From the NCBI GenBank assembly GCA_949752735.1, contig OX457036.1:85815987-85879986 (forward strand): DNA of 64,000 bases. The letters run 5' to 3'. Positions within the stretch are counted from its first letter, which is position 1; every line of letters starts with the position of its first letter. The notes beneath the pieces were generated by a model, which was given only the letters and a program-made list of their open reading frames with translations, did not search any database and was not told the origin of the DNA. This document shows positions 1 through 12,100 of this stretch, piece after piece. This DNA comes from Lumbricus terrestris (lineage: Eukaryota > Annelida > Clitellata > Crassiclitellata > Lumbricidae). The position numbers and the translations under genes are program-made.

Positions 1-33
1 CTTGATTGAATAGCAATGTCGATCTCGCAGCAG

Positions 34-171
34 TACATTGGGTGCTACAAAGATAGATTTAACCCTAGAGCAATGGAAATGAAATTCTCTTGGGCGCATG
101 CACATAACAACACAATCGAGTCTTGTATAAGACACTGTACTTTCCATAACTACACTTACGCTGGACTGCAG
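34..171 (+). CDS. Gene A exon, WSC domain first half
   Basis: Encodes YIGCYKD through YTYAGLQ, the classic start and middle of a WSC domain. The acceptor is CAG at 31-33, chosen by alignment with the 138-nt homologous exon at 50462; an acceptor at 30 is also possible. The donor is GTAGGT at 172. The exon exits in phase 0. Confidence 0.75.
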
Positions 172-3100
172 GTAGGTCTTGTACAGTTTTATGGAATTTG
201 TGTATTTTGTTCTTTTTCATGCAAAACATGCCTTCGTTGAATGTCGGATTTCAAATAAATTGCTGCATTTACATTAGTAGGCCCTCATTGTAATTACAAA
301 ACTCATCTTCCAAAGAATCAGCGCAGAATTGCTTCTAAACAGAAACTTATATATTTATAAGAATTCAGCTATAGGCCTAGGCCTTATTCCCGAACGAAGA
401 ACTAAATCGAGTAAATCATTATTATTTTGGTTATGGCCATTTCCACATTTAAATCGTTGAATTAGTAATAGCCGACTACAATACGATATTGTTAAACGTT
501 TCCATTGTTTCTTTTTCCATATTTTCTTTTTCTGTATAAAGTTTCCTTTGTGGTTGACAGCCATGAGGTGCCTGCTTTTCTATCATATGGAATAAATATA
601 TAACGAACTAGCTGTAGTACCCGGCGTTGCACGGGAAATTTTCTTTTTTGCCCCTACTCGTCTGAAGTACCCCGCCAAAAACCCTGCCCCCGATTCCACC
701 CTACCCTTCGCCCATCCAGCCCTTTCTTCATCCACACACGTCTCTCCTCCCCTACTTTGCTGCACCCCGCCCCACCACGCTCCATCCCGCTCCAAACCGC
801 CCTACCCAACCTGTCCCCACCCCCACGCGTATCCGTCGATGCCCGGTAAATCTATACTTTTCATCCCTACCCTACCCCACCTGCAGCCCGCCCTACCCTT
901 ACCCCCACTCCCTCCCCACCACGCCGACGCATCTCCCGGTGCCCGGTACCCGCTCACCTCCGGCCCTCCACTGCCCTTCCATCTCACCCCGCCCACACTA
1001 CTCCTGACCTGGCCAGAATCCACAGCAGATATAACACTGTAATTTAGCTGACTTATTCTTAAAGCATCCTGTACATTCTGTGAGTGAGTAGTAGTAGTAA
1101 GCCTATTGCAGTGCTAGTAGCAAATTACATTAGGGTAGGCCTACTTAGTTTTGGTCGTCTCAATTGCAAGAACGCATGGATCGCGATGCCGGTGTCACGA
1201 AATAGAGTATCCCCCGTATTAATTGTATCCCCCAAATTAAAAAAGTCGACAAAACCGCTTCCGCGTGTATTTTTTTGGCAAATTAATTTTCATCTGTTTT
1301 GTTTCGAACAATGACACTAACACGTATGTTTATTCCTACTAGATAATTTGTTTTACCTTGTTTTTAGAGCACTTAAAACATTTAAAACACTTAAGAACAC
1401 TTAGAGTCACTATATAAATTCGAGTTGCCTTTATCTGAGCATTGCTTAGGACACTTAAAATAATTAGAGTCACTTTAAATTTTGATTACAGCATACAAAA
1501 TTTTATTATGCGCATTTTTCAAAAAAGGGGATAGAATGTTTTATCCCCCGGATAGTATAGACCGGTTAATTCCATCCGGGGGATAGATTAATTCATCCCC
1601 TCGGATAGCTTTCAGGGGGGATACTCCGTTTCGTGTCACCGGCCTTCCAAGGCTAAACAGGACGCATTCCGGTCCTCTACACACGTGTCCATGGAGAGCT
1701 AGCTACGCCACTGGACATAATCATTAGACTGGCGATTTAGTATGTTTCTTGAAGCATCGCCTTTCAACTATTAGGCTATAATTGTTACAATCAATGGTGT
1801 TAACCATTTTAAATTGATCATTGTAGTACGGTTACGATTGCTCCTGTGGAAATTCTTACGATAGATATGGTCCATCAACTGAGTTCAGCTGTAATTGGAC
1901 GTGTTCTGGTAATAGAAGTCAATTCTGTGGTGGATACTTAGCAAACAGTGTCTATGCAGGTTAGTTCATGCAGATAGACATACGATCATGCGGATACGAG
2001 TCTCCAATTAAATGCTACTCTCCATGATAATCTACATATGCACTGTTAGTTAGCATTGATATGAATATATTAATAAAATGTAGACTAGCCTGCATGTAGG
2101 TCTATACAATATGTGCGTCCGAAAACAATTTAAACGAAAACTTCACAGTTGATTTATGCCAGCCTGGAAACCTTGTAAAAGTTGACGGGGGCATTTGTGC
2201 CTAGCGTCCCCAAAACGGGGACGGAAAGAAAAAATGGTGACATCATGCAACAATATTGGCAGTCACATTTAGTTTTAGGTACAATTCAAACTTCCAAGCA
2301 ACGGATATAGGCCTACTTGTTTATTTCTCTCGCAGATTTCTTTGGTAAGGGTAGGGCTTCTTAGGAAATTACAGATATTCAGAAAGATAAAGTCTAAAGT
2401 TCTAAACCAAACACAAGCACCGAATGTAAGCGAGTTTTTAAATTCACTCTTAGCAGCCTATACCTCGTTCATTCTATATCGTTGATTACTATCTACACAC
2501 AAAATATACTTTTAGTTATTTCTGGCATTTGCTATAGCACCCCTTCAAGCTCACTACTCGGAGTCGCCTCCGACTACAAGGCTGACACAGCATCGGAGCT
2601 CGACGCCGAGGCGCACGAGCAATTTATTGCGAGTGACGGATTTGCTCAAGGCTTCTACGCGGCGTCTTGAGGTGGTTTCGAACCTGAAATCATCCGACTC
2701 CAAAAGCACCGAACTTTACCATTACACCACCGCGACCACTTTTAGCTAAACCTCGAAATATAGGCCTACATTTACCTGTAGGCCTAAATCAAATAACCTA
2801 GGGCAAATAATTAATAAAACATTTTATGTAAAAATGGTGCACGTTGTATTATAGCCATTTTTATTGTTCTATGTTCTTCAGTGAACGACATATCGTTAGG
2901 GTGTTCGAGTGATACAGACTGCAACCGGAATGAGGCATGCAACGTTATTGGCTTAAATTACATGAACATTTCACGATGTCGATGCGTACAAGGCTTCCAT
3001 AGAGTGAACAAATTGGACTATTGCACAGGTAGGTCATGAACTATCAATCGGGGTTGCCAGATTTCGGCGTTTGGTCGAAAAAATCCTCTCAAAAGTAATC

Positions 3101-6100
3101 CAAAAAGCATTATTTAACAGCTAAAATGTTTGCTCGGTGCATCAATTTGAAAGATAAAATCTTGTAATCAATATTGTAAGATAAAACTTTCGATTAATTC
3201 AATCGAGCAAATCCATTTCACCATTGTATCAGACACTTTTCAAAATGATTATCTATCGATAGCATGTTTGACCTAAGCTCCTGCATGGCAGACTGCATTG
3301 TTGTGGTTCAAGTGGCTGTCTAGAGGTATGACTACAAAAGTAAGGTCCCAATTTGGTAAAAATAACATCGATTTATTCACAGAGCAATTATATACAGCGA
3401 AATGTACAGAAATTACCGTTCTCAGAAGCGGTGAAGCACGACAAGGCTAACGGAGCCCGGATGACGTCGAAATGAAGGTCAGCACACACCAGACCACCAA
3501 CGGGGTGAAGACGATAACGTCGAAGAAGACACCAAGGTCTAACTCGCATAACAGCGAGGGAAACACCGAAGCGTGAACACGCGCAACAGGAGACGTCCAA
3601 CAAGGCACACCACCAGACCGCCTTACACCTAGCTCAATTTATAGACAAGCACAGGTCCACCGGGAAACCATCCTCTCACTCTCGCACGTGCCCCAAAGTC
3701 AGATCAAGTACGATAAGCAAAAAGGGCCATAGACACCAAATGTCTACAGCATGTACGCACTGTCAATAAGCTATTCACGCACACTCAGTTGTATTGTATT
3801 GTAGGTCTATGCATGAATACTGTCTTGCTACAGCACCTCTTCAAGATTTCTACTCAGAGGCGCTTCCAACTTCAGCGCGGACACTGAATCGGCGTTTCAT
3901 GCTGAAGCGCTTGAACAGTTGCGAGTGAAGGTTTTGCTTAGGGTCTCTACGCGGCGGCTTGAGTTTGATTCGAACCCGTAACCTTCCGGATTTAATGCTC
4001 CGAAAATACCCATACACAACCGCACCCGCATTTCCGTCACGAATCAGTAGTTTGGTTACGTAGCTGTCAGTGGCGGCGCCAGGATTTTCGTTTTGGGGGG
4101 GCTGGATTTTCGGGGGAAAATTTTCCATTTCCGCCGCCAAAATTTCTGACGACCTTTTTTTGTCATCGACCAAAATCTTCAGCCTTGCGCTTCATTTGGG
4201 GGGGGACTGAAGGGGGTAAATCGTCCAAATAGTTAATTTTTACTTGGCGAAAAAAATAGATGGCTTTTTTTAGGGAGGCTTAGCCCCCCAGACCCCCTAG
4301 CGCCGCTACTGGTAGCTGTAGCATACGATAAATTTAAAGGATTTATAAGTCCTACAAATACACTGACGAGGGCTTATAACCTTCGTCCACTTATGGTAAA
4401 ATGACTAAGGAGTGGAAAGATGAGCATCCGCTTCAATCTGTTGATGAGAAATAATACAGTCGTAATCGTAATCATAATGCCCAAGTTTCTAAAGCGCCAC
4501 TCGAAAGCCAAGCGCGGGCACCAGCTTATTCACGAGCGCTGCAGTCGTAAGTTCGTAACTCATCACAGTTTCAATACGTTGTACTTTTAAGCCGCAATTG
4601 AACCCTTAACTCAATTTAGTTCTGGAAGTTTCCACTTTGTTTAGATCCATTCTATGGAAACATTTCGTGTCACTTTAAGTTCACCTTCAGTTTTCGCATG
4701 AACTCTTTCTTGTGATAGACCTACATATTACATAATTTATTATTATTTAAATTTTATGATTTCTGCAGATATTGATGAATGTCAATCGGGTACATCAACA
4801 TGTAATCCAATAAAATCAAACTGCTTCAACACTATTGGCAATTACAGATGTGACTGCAAGAATGGATTCGCTAACATATTTGGAAAGTGCGAAGGTAGGT
4901 AGCCTAATAGTATATGCGTCCAGCGGATCTCATACTGAGTAACGTTGCTTTATTGTGGAGAGCTTATTTAAGAAAATTTACGCTCTTATTTAGTCGATAA
5001 TAGCAATAATGTGTTATGATGTAGGCCTATCATAATATTGGTCTATTAAGCCACTCGCGCCTACTCTTTTTGCACTTATTTTTATTTTGTTCTTATTTAG
5101 ACTAGTTGAGAGTTTGCTCTGTTTTATTTAGTTAAGATATCTTAAGTAGCCTAATGATATTGTAATCATTCACTGTCTTATTTAATAGCAATTGCCGGTC
5201 GTTGCATCTTTTTGTTTTGCATGTAGCCTACCTATGTGTCCCTAATAGCGAGGTCAGTGATCCCTTCAGGGCCTATCTATGTGGCCATTGCTCTTCGAAT
5301 ATGTGACTTGAAATTTATACTGTAAAAATGATTGGTTGCAAAAATAAATGATTGATTGATTCAAATTTACAAATCAGCATTTGAACGCTGGGCGTGGGCA
5401 CCAGCTTACTCACAATCGCTGCGTAGAGTCAAAGGGGATGACTACTGTACCAGGGTAATAAAAGACGAAGACCCACTTTCTGTTGCTAGGGAGTTCAGAA
5501 AGAAAATATAGAGAAGCTATAAGGTAGAAAGGTAAATATATTATCGAGAAGAATTGGAAACTGCGGATCAGATGCGTCATGAAAATTTGTTTTAAACTTC
5601 GTGAAACTATAGTACTGAGTGGCAGACGAGGGGCGACAGATGCATGTAAAGGCGCCTGTTGCAGATTGCATTGCTTGCTGTGTGACAACGAAGACGGATA
5701 AAACGAATGTTTGCTGGAACGAGTAGGCTATAGAAATTTTTAGGTTATGCTAGAACGCTGATCTGGTGGATCTGGTTTCGAGTGATTTGATGTCGAGAAC
5801 CCGCAATGCTGGTATGTTCTATTAACAGCTCAGGAGTGTGAGTATAGGCGATTAATTTGGGTGGATATAAAGTTTCAAAGCTTAAGATGAAATAATCGAT
5901 TAATCGCGTTTTGAGTGGGCAATGGGGATCGCAATTGTAGCCTAGTAGTGGTGGCATTTTTGAAGTCGAACGTGAGCCGGATACGTCGATGGTCATGAAT
6001 ATTCAAGAATCAGGTACGAGAGAGGTTCAAGACGTGTTCAGAGAAGAAGATACGTGAATCAAAGGTAATATAAAGATTGAAACAGAGGACACGTAGGTGA

Positions 6101-9100
6101 TGGCAAGAGATGAAGAGTTAATGGACAGAGGTCAATTAAATGGTCAGGAGCTTTCTTGATTTGGCCAGGAAGGTCGAGGATGATAAATATTATGTTTTGT
6201 AGGGTTGACGAAGAAGACTTTAGATGACATTCATTGAGAGATTATAAGGTTAAAATTGAGTAGCCTATTCTGTGCTGTTGGTGGAAAATGAGAAGTAAGA
6301 TAAACACCGTCTTATATCACAAAAACATTTTGAAATTGTTTTTTTTTTAAATTTTGATTTATCCTACAACTGAAATGTTTTAGATATAGACGAATGCAGA
6401 AACGCTTCGTTCGTGTGTGATAGTGAAACAGAACTTTGTGAAAACACAATTAGCAGCTACATTTGCTATTGCAAGTCTGGATATGAGAAAACGAACTCTG
6501 ACAACTGCACAGGTATAGTCTATATCTTATCATATTTACTGGTTTGTCGTAATAATTATGTCTATGTCTATGTCTAATATGGTTCGAAGCACAACTATTA
6601 TGACAGTCACGTTTCTCACATGATATCATTGCGACCGTTAAGCTCTATTGTTCACCTGAACTTTCAATAATAGTTAATTTCTTAGAAATGGAGCGCGAGT
6701 TTGTGTTGTCGTTAACGTATTTTACTATCAATGCGGACGTTGAGAATTCAAGGCCATCCAGGGCAATAGAGATATCTTGTGATTTCAAGTGCACTAATGC
6801 CTCTCGAATACTCGGCTGCAGACTCGTAGCTGCGTTACTAGAAACGCCTTGGAGCATAGACCACAATACACCGACAGTAAAAACATCAAGTGGCTATGGA
6901 GTCTGTTGGACTGCCATCCATCCCAGTAGCCTACGTTGAGGTTAAGGACATGAAATAATTAACATTGCATACTTCTGGATAACACACTGACTCAGCTCTG
7001 CTGTTACTCTCACAGTTTATCACTCTATAAAATGACAGTTGAGCCATGATAGCAGATCAGTTATTTGTAAAAGTTCATGCCTATAAAAATATTTCGTTCC
7101 ATGTGATCATAATTTAAGCTGTGCTTTATTGCAGATATAGACGAATGCCAATTGGGTAGATCTTCATCGCCATGTAATGCAAACTCAGAACACTGCGTTA
7201 ATAGCATGGGCAGTTATATATGTTCCTGCAAGGAAGGCTTCAAGCTCTTGTATGGTAATTGCGAAGGTAGGACTGTCAATGAGCAAACGATTACCTATCG
7301 ATCAATGCAAACGGGCATTTTCCATACCATATTCCATACAAGTGTACCATTTTTGAATGATTTATGTCATCAGGGACTGGTGTAAGCACGATCTTGACAG
7401 TTTAAGAATAGCAGCACGAGATCGTGGACTGTGGAAGAAGTGATAAGCAATGCAGGGAACATCTGCGTTTTTTGTTCCATGGATTCTGATGATTATGAAA
7501 ATTTTGAATAGTGCCCTTATTATAGGCCTACATAACATCGTTTGACACTTTGAGTGACAAACTATTGAAGGTGACCAAGCAAATATCACATACTTGTGGG
7601 GCGCGGTGATGTAATGGGAATGTTCGTCGCCTTGCAGCCGAAGGGTTGCAAGCTCGAATCCACCTCAAGTCACCGCGTATGGGACCTTGGGCAAGTCCTT
7701 CACTCGCAATTGCTCTGCGCTTCGGCGTGAAACTCCGATGCAGTGTCCACTCTGTTGTCGGGAGCACCTCTGAGTAGGTAGCTTGAAGGGGCGCCATAGC
7801 ATGTGCACATATAAACCAAACAAACATGAGTATGATAATAATAAGAGATGGTAAATGCTATCGTTAGTTTGTGAACTGGTGAGCTTTTTGATTGCTGACT
7901 GCGTTCCATAGCCGAGCCAGCTACAAAAACGAAATAGACATAGACATATTTTTATTGATCCCATCAATTCAATTGTACATGTATGTTTAACAAAGTATAG
8001 ACATAATTCGCAATAAGAAAATACTCAAAGTGAATAGGTATTATAAGAGTGAGGGAGCAAATAGGCACACCAAAAGGGACAAGTCCCGCTAAGCAGGGGC
8101 CTAATGTTTAAATGTTTAAGGCTTTAAGCAAATAAACTGATTATTATTTAATCGAAGAAATCACACTCCGGATTAATTAAGATATTATTCGGTTTATATC
8201 CGAGATGGCTAGACAAGCGGCGAGCGCCTCAGATGTCTCAATAATCATTTCTCACTTAAATTAGGCCAGGAAGGATGCATCTGTAGCCCGACAGTAATTG
8301 CATGCATATCATCAGCATGCTTATGAACTGCAATGCCAAGGGAGGAAAACATAGTTTATGGCATGAAGCATAAAGACTATAAAGTGGAGGACCAGAACGG
8401 AATCCCAGGTGTTGCTACAGGGCAGCCAAAATGAGGCCAGAGACCAAATCGATCAGGTGTTATCAATAATAGGTCGAATAGTATTTATAAATCGTTCATT
8501 CAAGTATTTATATAGCGCTTCTTCAAGGAAACTACTCAGAGGCGCTCCCGACTCCAGCACGGCCAAACAGAACAGTTTTTAAATGCTTATAGCATATGTC
8601 AGAGAGTGACCTATGAACCAGGCGCAGCTCAAGTGGGAGGGCATTCCATAACACCGGGCCAACCACAGAAAAACTGCGACTCTGCACGATGGAGATACGA
8701 GCAAACGGGACCAAGAGCACTCCATGCACTATCAGCCAGCCGAGCGCAGTCACGACCGTCTGAATCGTGGCGCAGTCTGGTACCTGAATGCTGTCAGAGA
8801 GGAAGGAACACATCCATTACAGATGACAACCCATCAAACAGGGAAAGCAAGGTCAACTGTCCATGGTAAACAATCCTAACAAAATATAGGGCCTACAGCC
8901 GTACACGCGTAGGCTATCTAGCTACACATTATGTTTACCATACATGCATATTATGCGATGTTGCAAAAAGTCTGTATAGTCTCGTTTCAAAATTTGTTGA
9001 CAGAATACAATTGCTCGAATACTGTCGGAATAATTTTGGCGACAATTCTGGCAATCAGTTTCCTCATCAACGTCATCTTGATTGTATACAGAATAAACAA

Positions 9101-12100
9101 TGCTAAGTCAAGAAATGCAGGTAATTGATGGAAGCGTGTGCGTGTGAAGGTTGACAGATGTGTTTTATATGTTACTGCTCTTCCTATTAACAGATATGTA
9201 GCAGTCAATGTAGACATCACGTTTAAGGTTATAGCTAATCGTAATCGACGTGTCTGAAAGTTGTGTATATATATGGCACCCTGTCATTGCCGCGCAGGAC
9301 GTTTGCGCGCCGTCATTTGCGCGCCGTCATATAATAGAACTCTAACTGACTGTCTGTGACATAAACGTGTTGCAAATGAACGTCAAAGTTTATGGTATAC
9401 TCATTATACTGATAGGCACCGTATAATATATCTGCTTGGCTCTCCTAACTCAATGAAATGTCCGGACAGGCTTTCCTAATCTATTCAGATCTTTGAATGA
9501 TTAGAGATTTTCAAGAAATAGCCCTATTCGAAATCAAGGACTTCAGCAATTGAATAATTGAAAAAAAAATTTAAATAAAATGTTGACGAAGGTGTTTGGC
9601 AGTGATATTGTAGCGGAACTAGGTTGGGCAAATTACACCAGGAGACCACAGCACCACCCCTAGCCCGTAAGTGTAAATATATCCGGGTCCGGCTTTAGCG
9701 GTTGACTAAAGACTAACCAGGTTAAGGTTTCAAACAGATTTATTGGTTTCCAAACACAAGGCGATTAAGGTACAAACGAAACAGAAGCGATACTGGAAAT
9801 GGGACCAAAGGTAGACCGCAGCGATCCCAAGAATCCCTCCCGCAGTCGGGGTCAATCGTCAGTCTGTAGTCGGCCGTCGGAGGGTTCGAACCCCTCTAAT
9901 GAGAGTAGGGAACCCCTAGACCGAGCTTAAGCGCCCAGGGTCAATAGGAGCCGCGACACCCACTCTCATAATCAGTCACCACTCGACCCACGTTTTACCG
10001 TGCATCAAGTGCCAGCCTCTCTGGTTAGCTTCGTGGCCTTACCAGGAGTTGGTAGTCAGTCCACACCCGGGCTCACGTTCTACCGCGAGTTGGGTGCCAG
10101 TCGACCAGTCGGCTTCGAGGCCGTCTGAAGTCGCTTGTCAGTCAGTTACCACTCGGACTCACGTTTTACCGTGTGTCGAGCGGCAGCGCGATCGGTCAGC
10201 TTCTAGGCCGTCCGAAAGCAAGTCGGTCTCCACTCGAACCCACGTTTTACCGTGTATCAAGTGCCAGGCTCTCTAGTCAGCTTCGTGGCCGTCCCGAGAG
10301 TCGGTGGCGAACAGCGAAATCCTGCCTTTTTATAGCAGACAGAGCGCGATGAGTGCCAGCCAGACCGGTCGGCTGCAGTCGCAAGCGGCGAGTCAGTGCA
10401 TGCAGCAGATAGGCGGATGCAGCGCACAGGCGGACGGAGGCAGACAAGCAGGCGGACAAAAATAAAACGGCCTAAGGCTGTCAACACACAGTGCGTCCAC
10501 GCAATGCATTAGTCCAAGTCTCCACATGCCTCTCCCAAAAGCAATCCAAAAGTCCCATTTTGGAGCAAACTAAACACGGCATTGCACAATAAACACGAGG
10601 GAACGAACACAATATCCCAACTACTTAACTATACGACTCAATACAGTTCACAAGTTCGAACGCAATCACAAAAATTCGCATTAAAAAAAACTTAGTTTAC
10701 GAGATAAAAGTCCAAACAGCAAACTGTTCTCAATGTAGAAGAAATAAAACAATTCAGTGTCCATCGCACGAAATCGATTAGCAGCACTTATTAGAGTTCA
10801 GTTCAGTACAAAGAAATCGCAAAGCCGTATTTACGACCATTACTTAAAAGTCCATAGTGTTCGCACAAGGGTCGCACCAAGTTCAAAGCAGAAACTGTCG
10901 ATTCTTTTCTTTCTTTTCTTCTTTCGTAGTCATTCTTTAATCGTCGTCGATCCAGATCACGTCCTCGTTCGACGGGGTCGTCGAAGGATTGGGAATAGGA
11001 GACGGGGATAGGCACCCGTCGAAGACTCCACGAAGAAGGTCGATGGACCAATGAGGATAAAGGTCCAACATCCTCTGCACGAATTGCTCGATGGTCATAG
11101 TTGAAGCCATCGCGCGACCCAGTCTCACAATGCGAGCAGTCTCCTCCCTGGTCATAGGAGGGGAAACCGAATCTGGAACAGAGTCCAAAACCGGGTCGGG
11201 CACGCTTAGAGGGAAGTCGGTATCGAATCCGAGCGAGACGTCGGGCTGTTCACCCGGTTCATGCGCACCAGCGACCGGTTCGGCGCCCAGGGCAGCAGGC
11301 GCCGTCGAGACGAGTCTGGCGGAGCGAATCCGAAGAACGCGGCACTTTGCTTCATGTTGCAAGATCCTTTGAGATGCTTGTGTCCCCGCAAAAACTTGAC
11401 CGCAGCCGGAACAGCGACGAATCTCTTTGGTTGCCATCTTCTCCAACTGACGCAGATCAGCGGCCAGAGAGGTCCTTTTATAGGCGAACGGGACACGCAC
11501 GCGCGCGACCCAGGCAGATCGATGCTGCTAGGCAGCCGTAGGCGGGAAGATGACATCAGCGCATCCAGGCGCGCTCGAACGCAAACACATGCGCCGACGA
11601 AAAGCTCGCACGCACACCCATGCGTGCACGAAGATGAATGGACGACGAGGAAACGCGCGCAGACAAGCGCGCCGAGGAGGAGTAGACGACGAGGAAACGC
11701 GCGCACACCCATGCGCGCACGAGGAGGAGTAGACGACGAGGAGACGCGCGCACACCCATGCGCGCACGAGGAGGAGTAGACGACGAGGAGTAGGCGTCGG
11801 GGAAACACGCGCGCACACAAGCGCGCCGACGGTGAAGCCACGCGCACGTTCATGCGCGCACGAAGAGGAGTAGACGTCGCGGACGTAGAGGAAACGTGCG
11901 CCGTCATCCCCGCATACTTTACTGGAACCGGACAGGCCGACGAACGGCCCGACGAGGTCTGCTTGAGACCGTCGTTGCTCCGTCCGAATCTGCTTCCGTT
12001 GCTTCTGTTGCTTCTCCTGCCTCTCCTCGCGATGCAAAGGACCTGGTACTTGGCCGGTCGACGGCAGAAGCCGTCGCACCATCGCTGACGTCGGTACGTC

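Larger units (their letters stand above)
3029..4768. other. Gene A intron packed with repeats
   Basis: Holds a SINE (3832-4030) and an hAT-like MITE (4068-4311). The stretch at about 3320-3720 has a different base composition (GC-richer, GACG/ACGTCG-rich) and may be an old LTR or other element fragment, but no ends could be defined. No exon is seen. Confidence 0.55.
7267..9003. other. Gene A intron with SINE and LINE remnants
   Basis: Contains a plus-strand SINE (7597-7805), a LINE 3' end (7935-8105) and a LINE C-terminal relic (8512-8813). No exon is seen between the cbEGF and TM exons. Confidence 0.6.

Noticed and set aside
583..1042. Proline/glycine-rich frames on both strands
   Set aside because: Due to a C-rich tract; both strands open, no domain, no splice support.
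3850..4173. 107-codon minus-strand frame
   Set aside because: It spans the junction of a SINE and an hAT-like MITE, so the frame is chance.
6645..6939. Overlapping 73- and 83-codon frames
   Set aside because: Opposite-strand pair in an intron with no recognisable motif.
7597..7672. tRNA gene
   Set aside because: Box A and B like sequence exists, but no cloverleaf was apparent and the same unit with a long 3' body is dispersed across the window: it is a SINE head.
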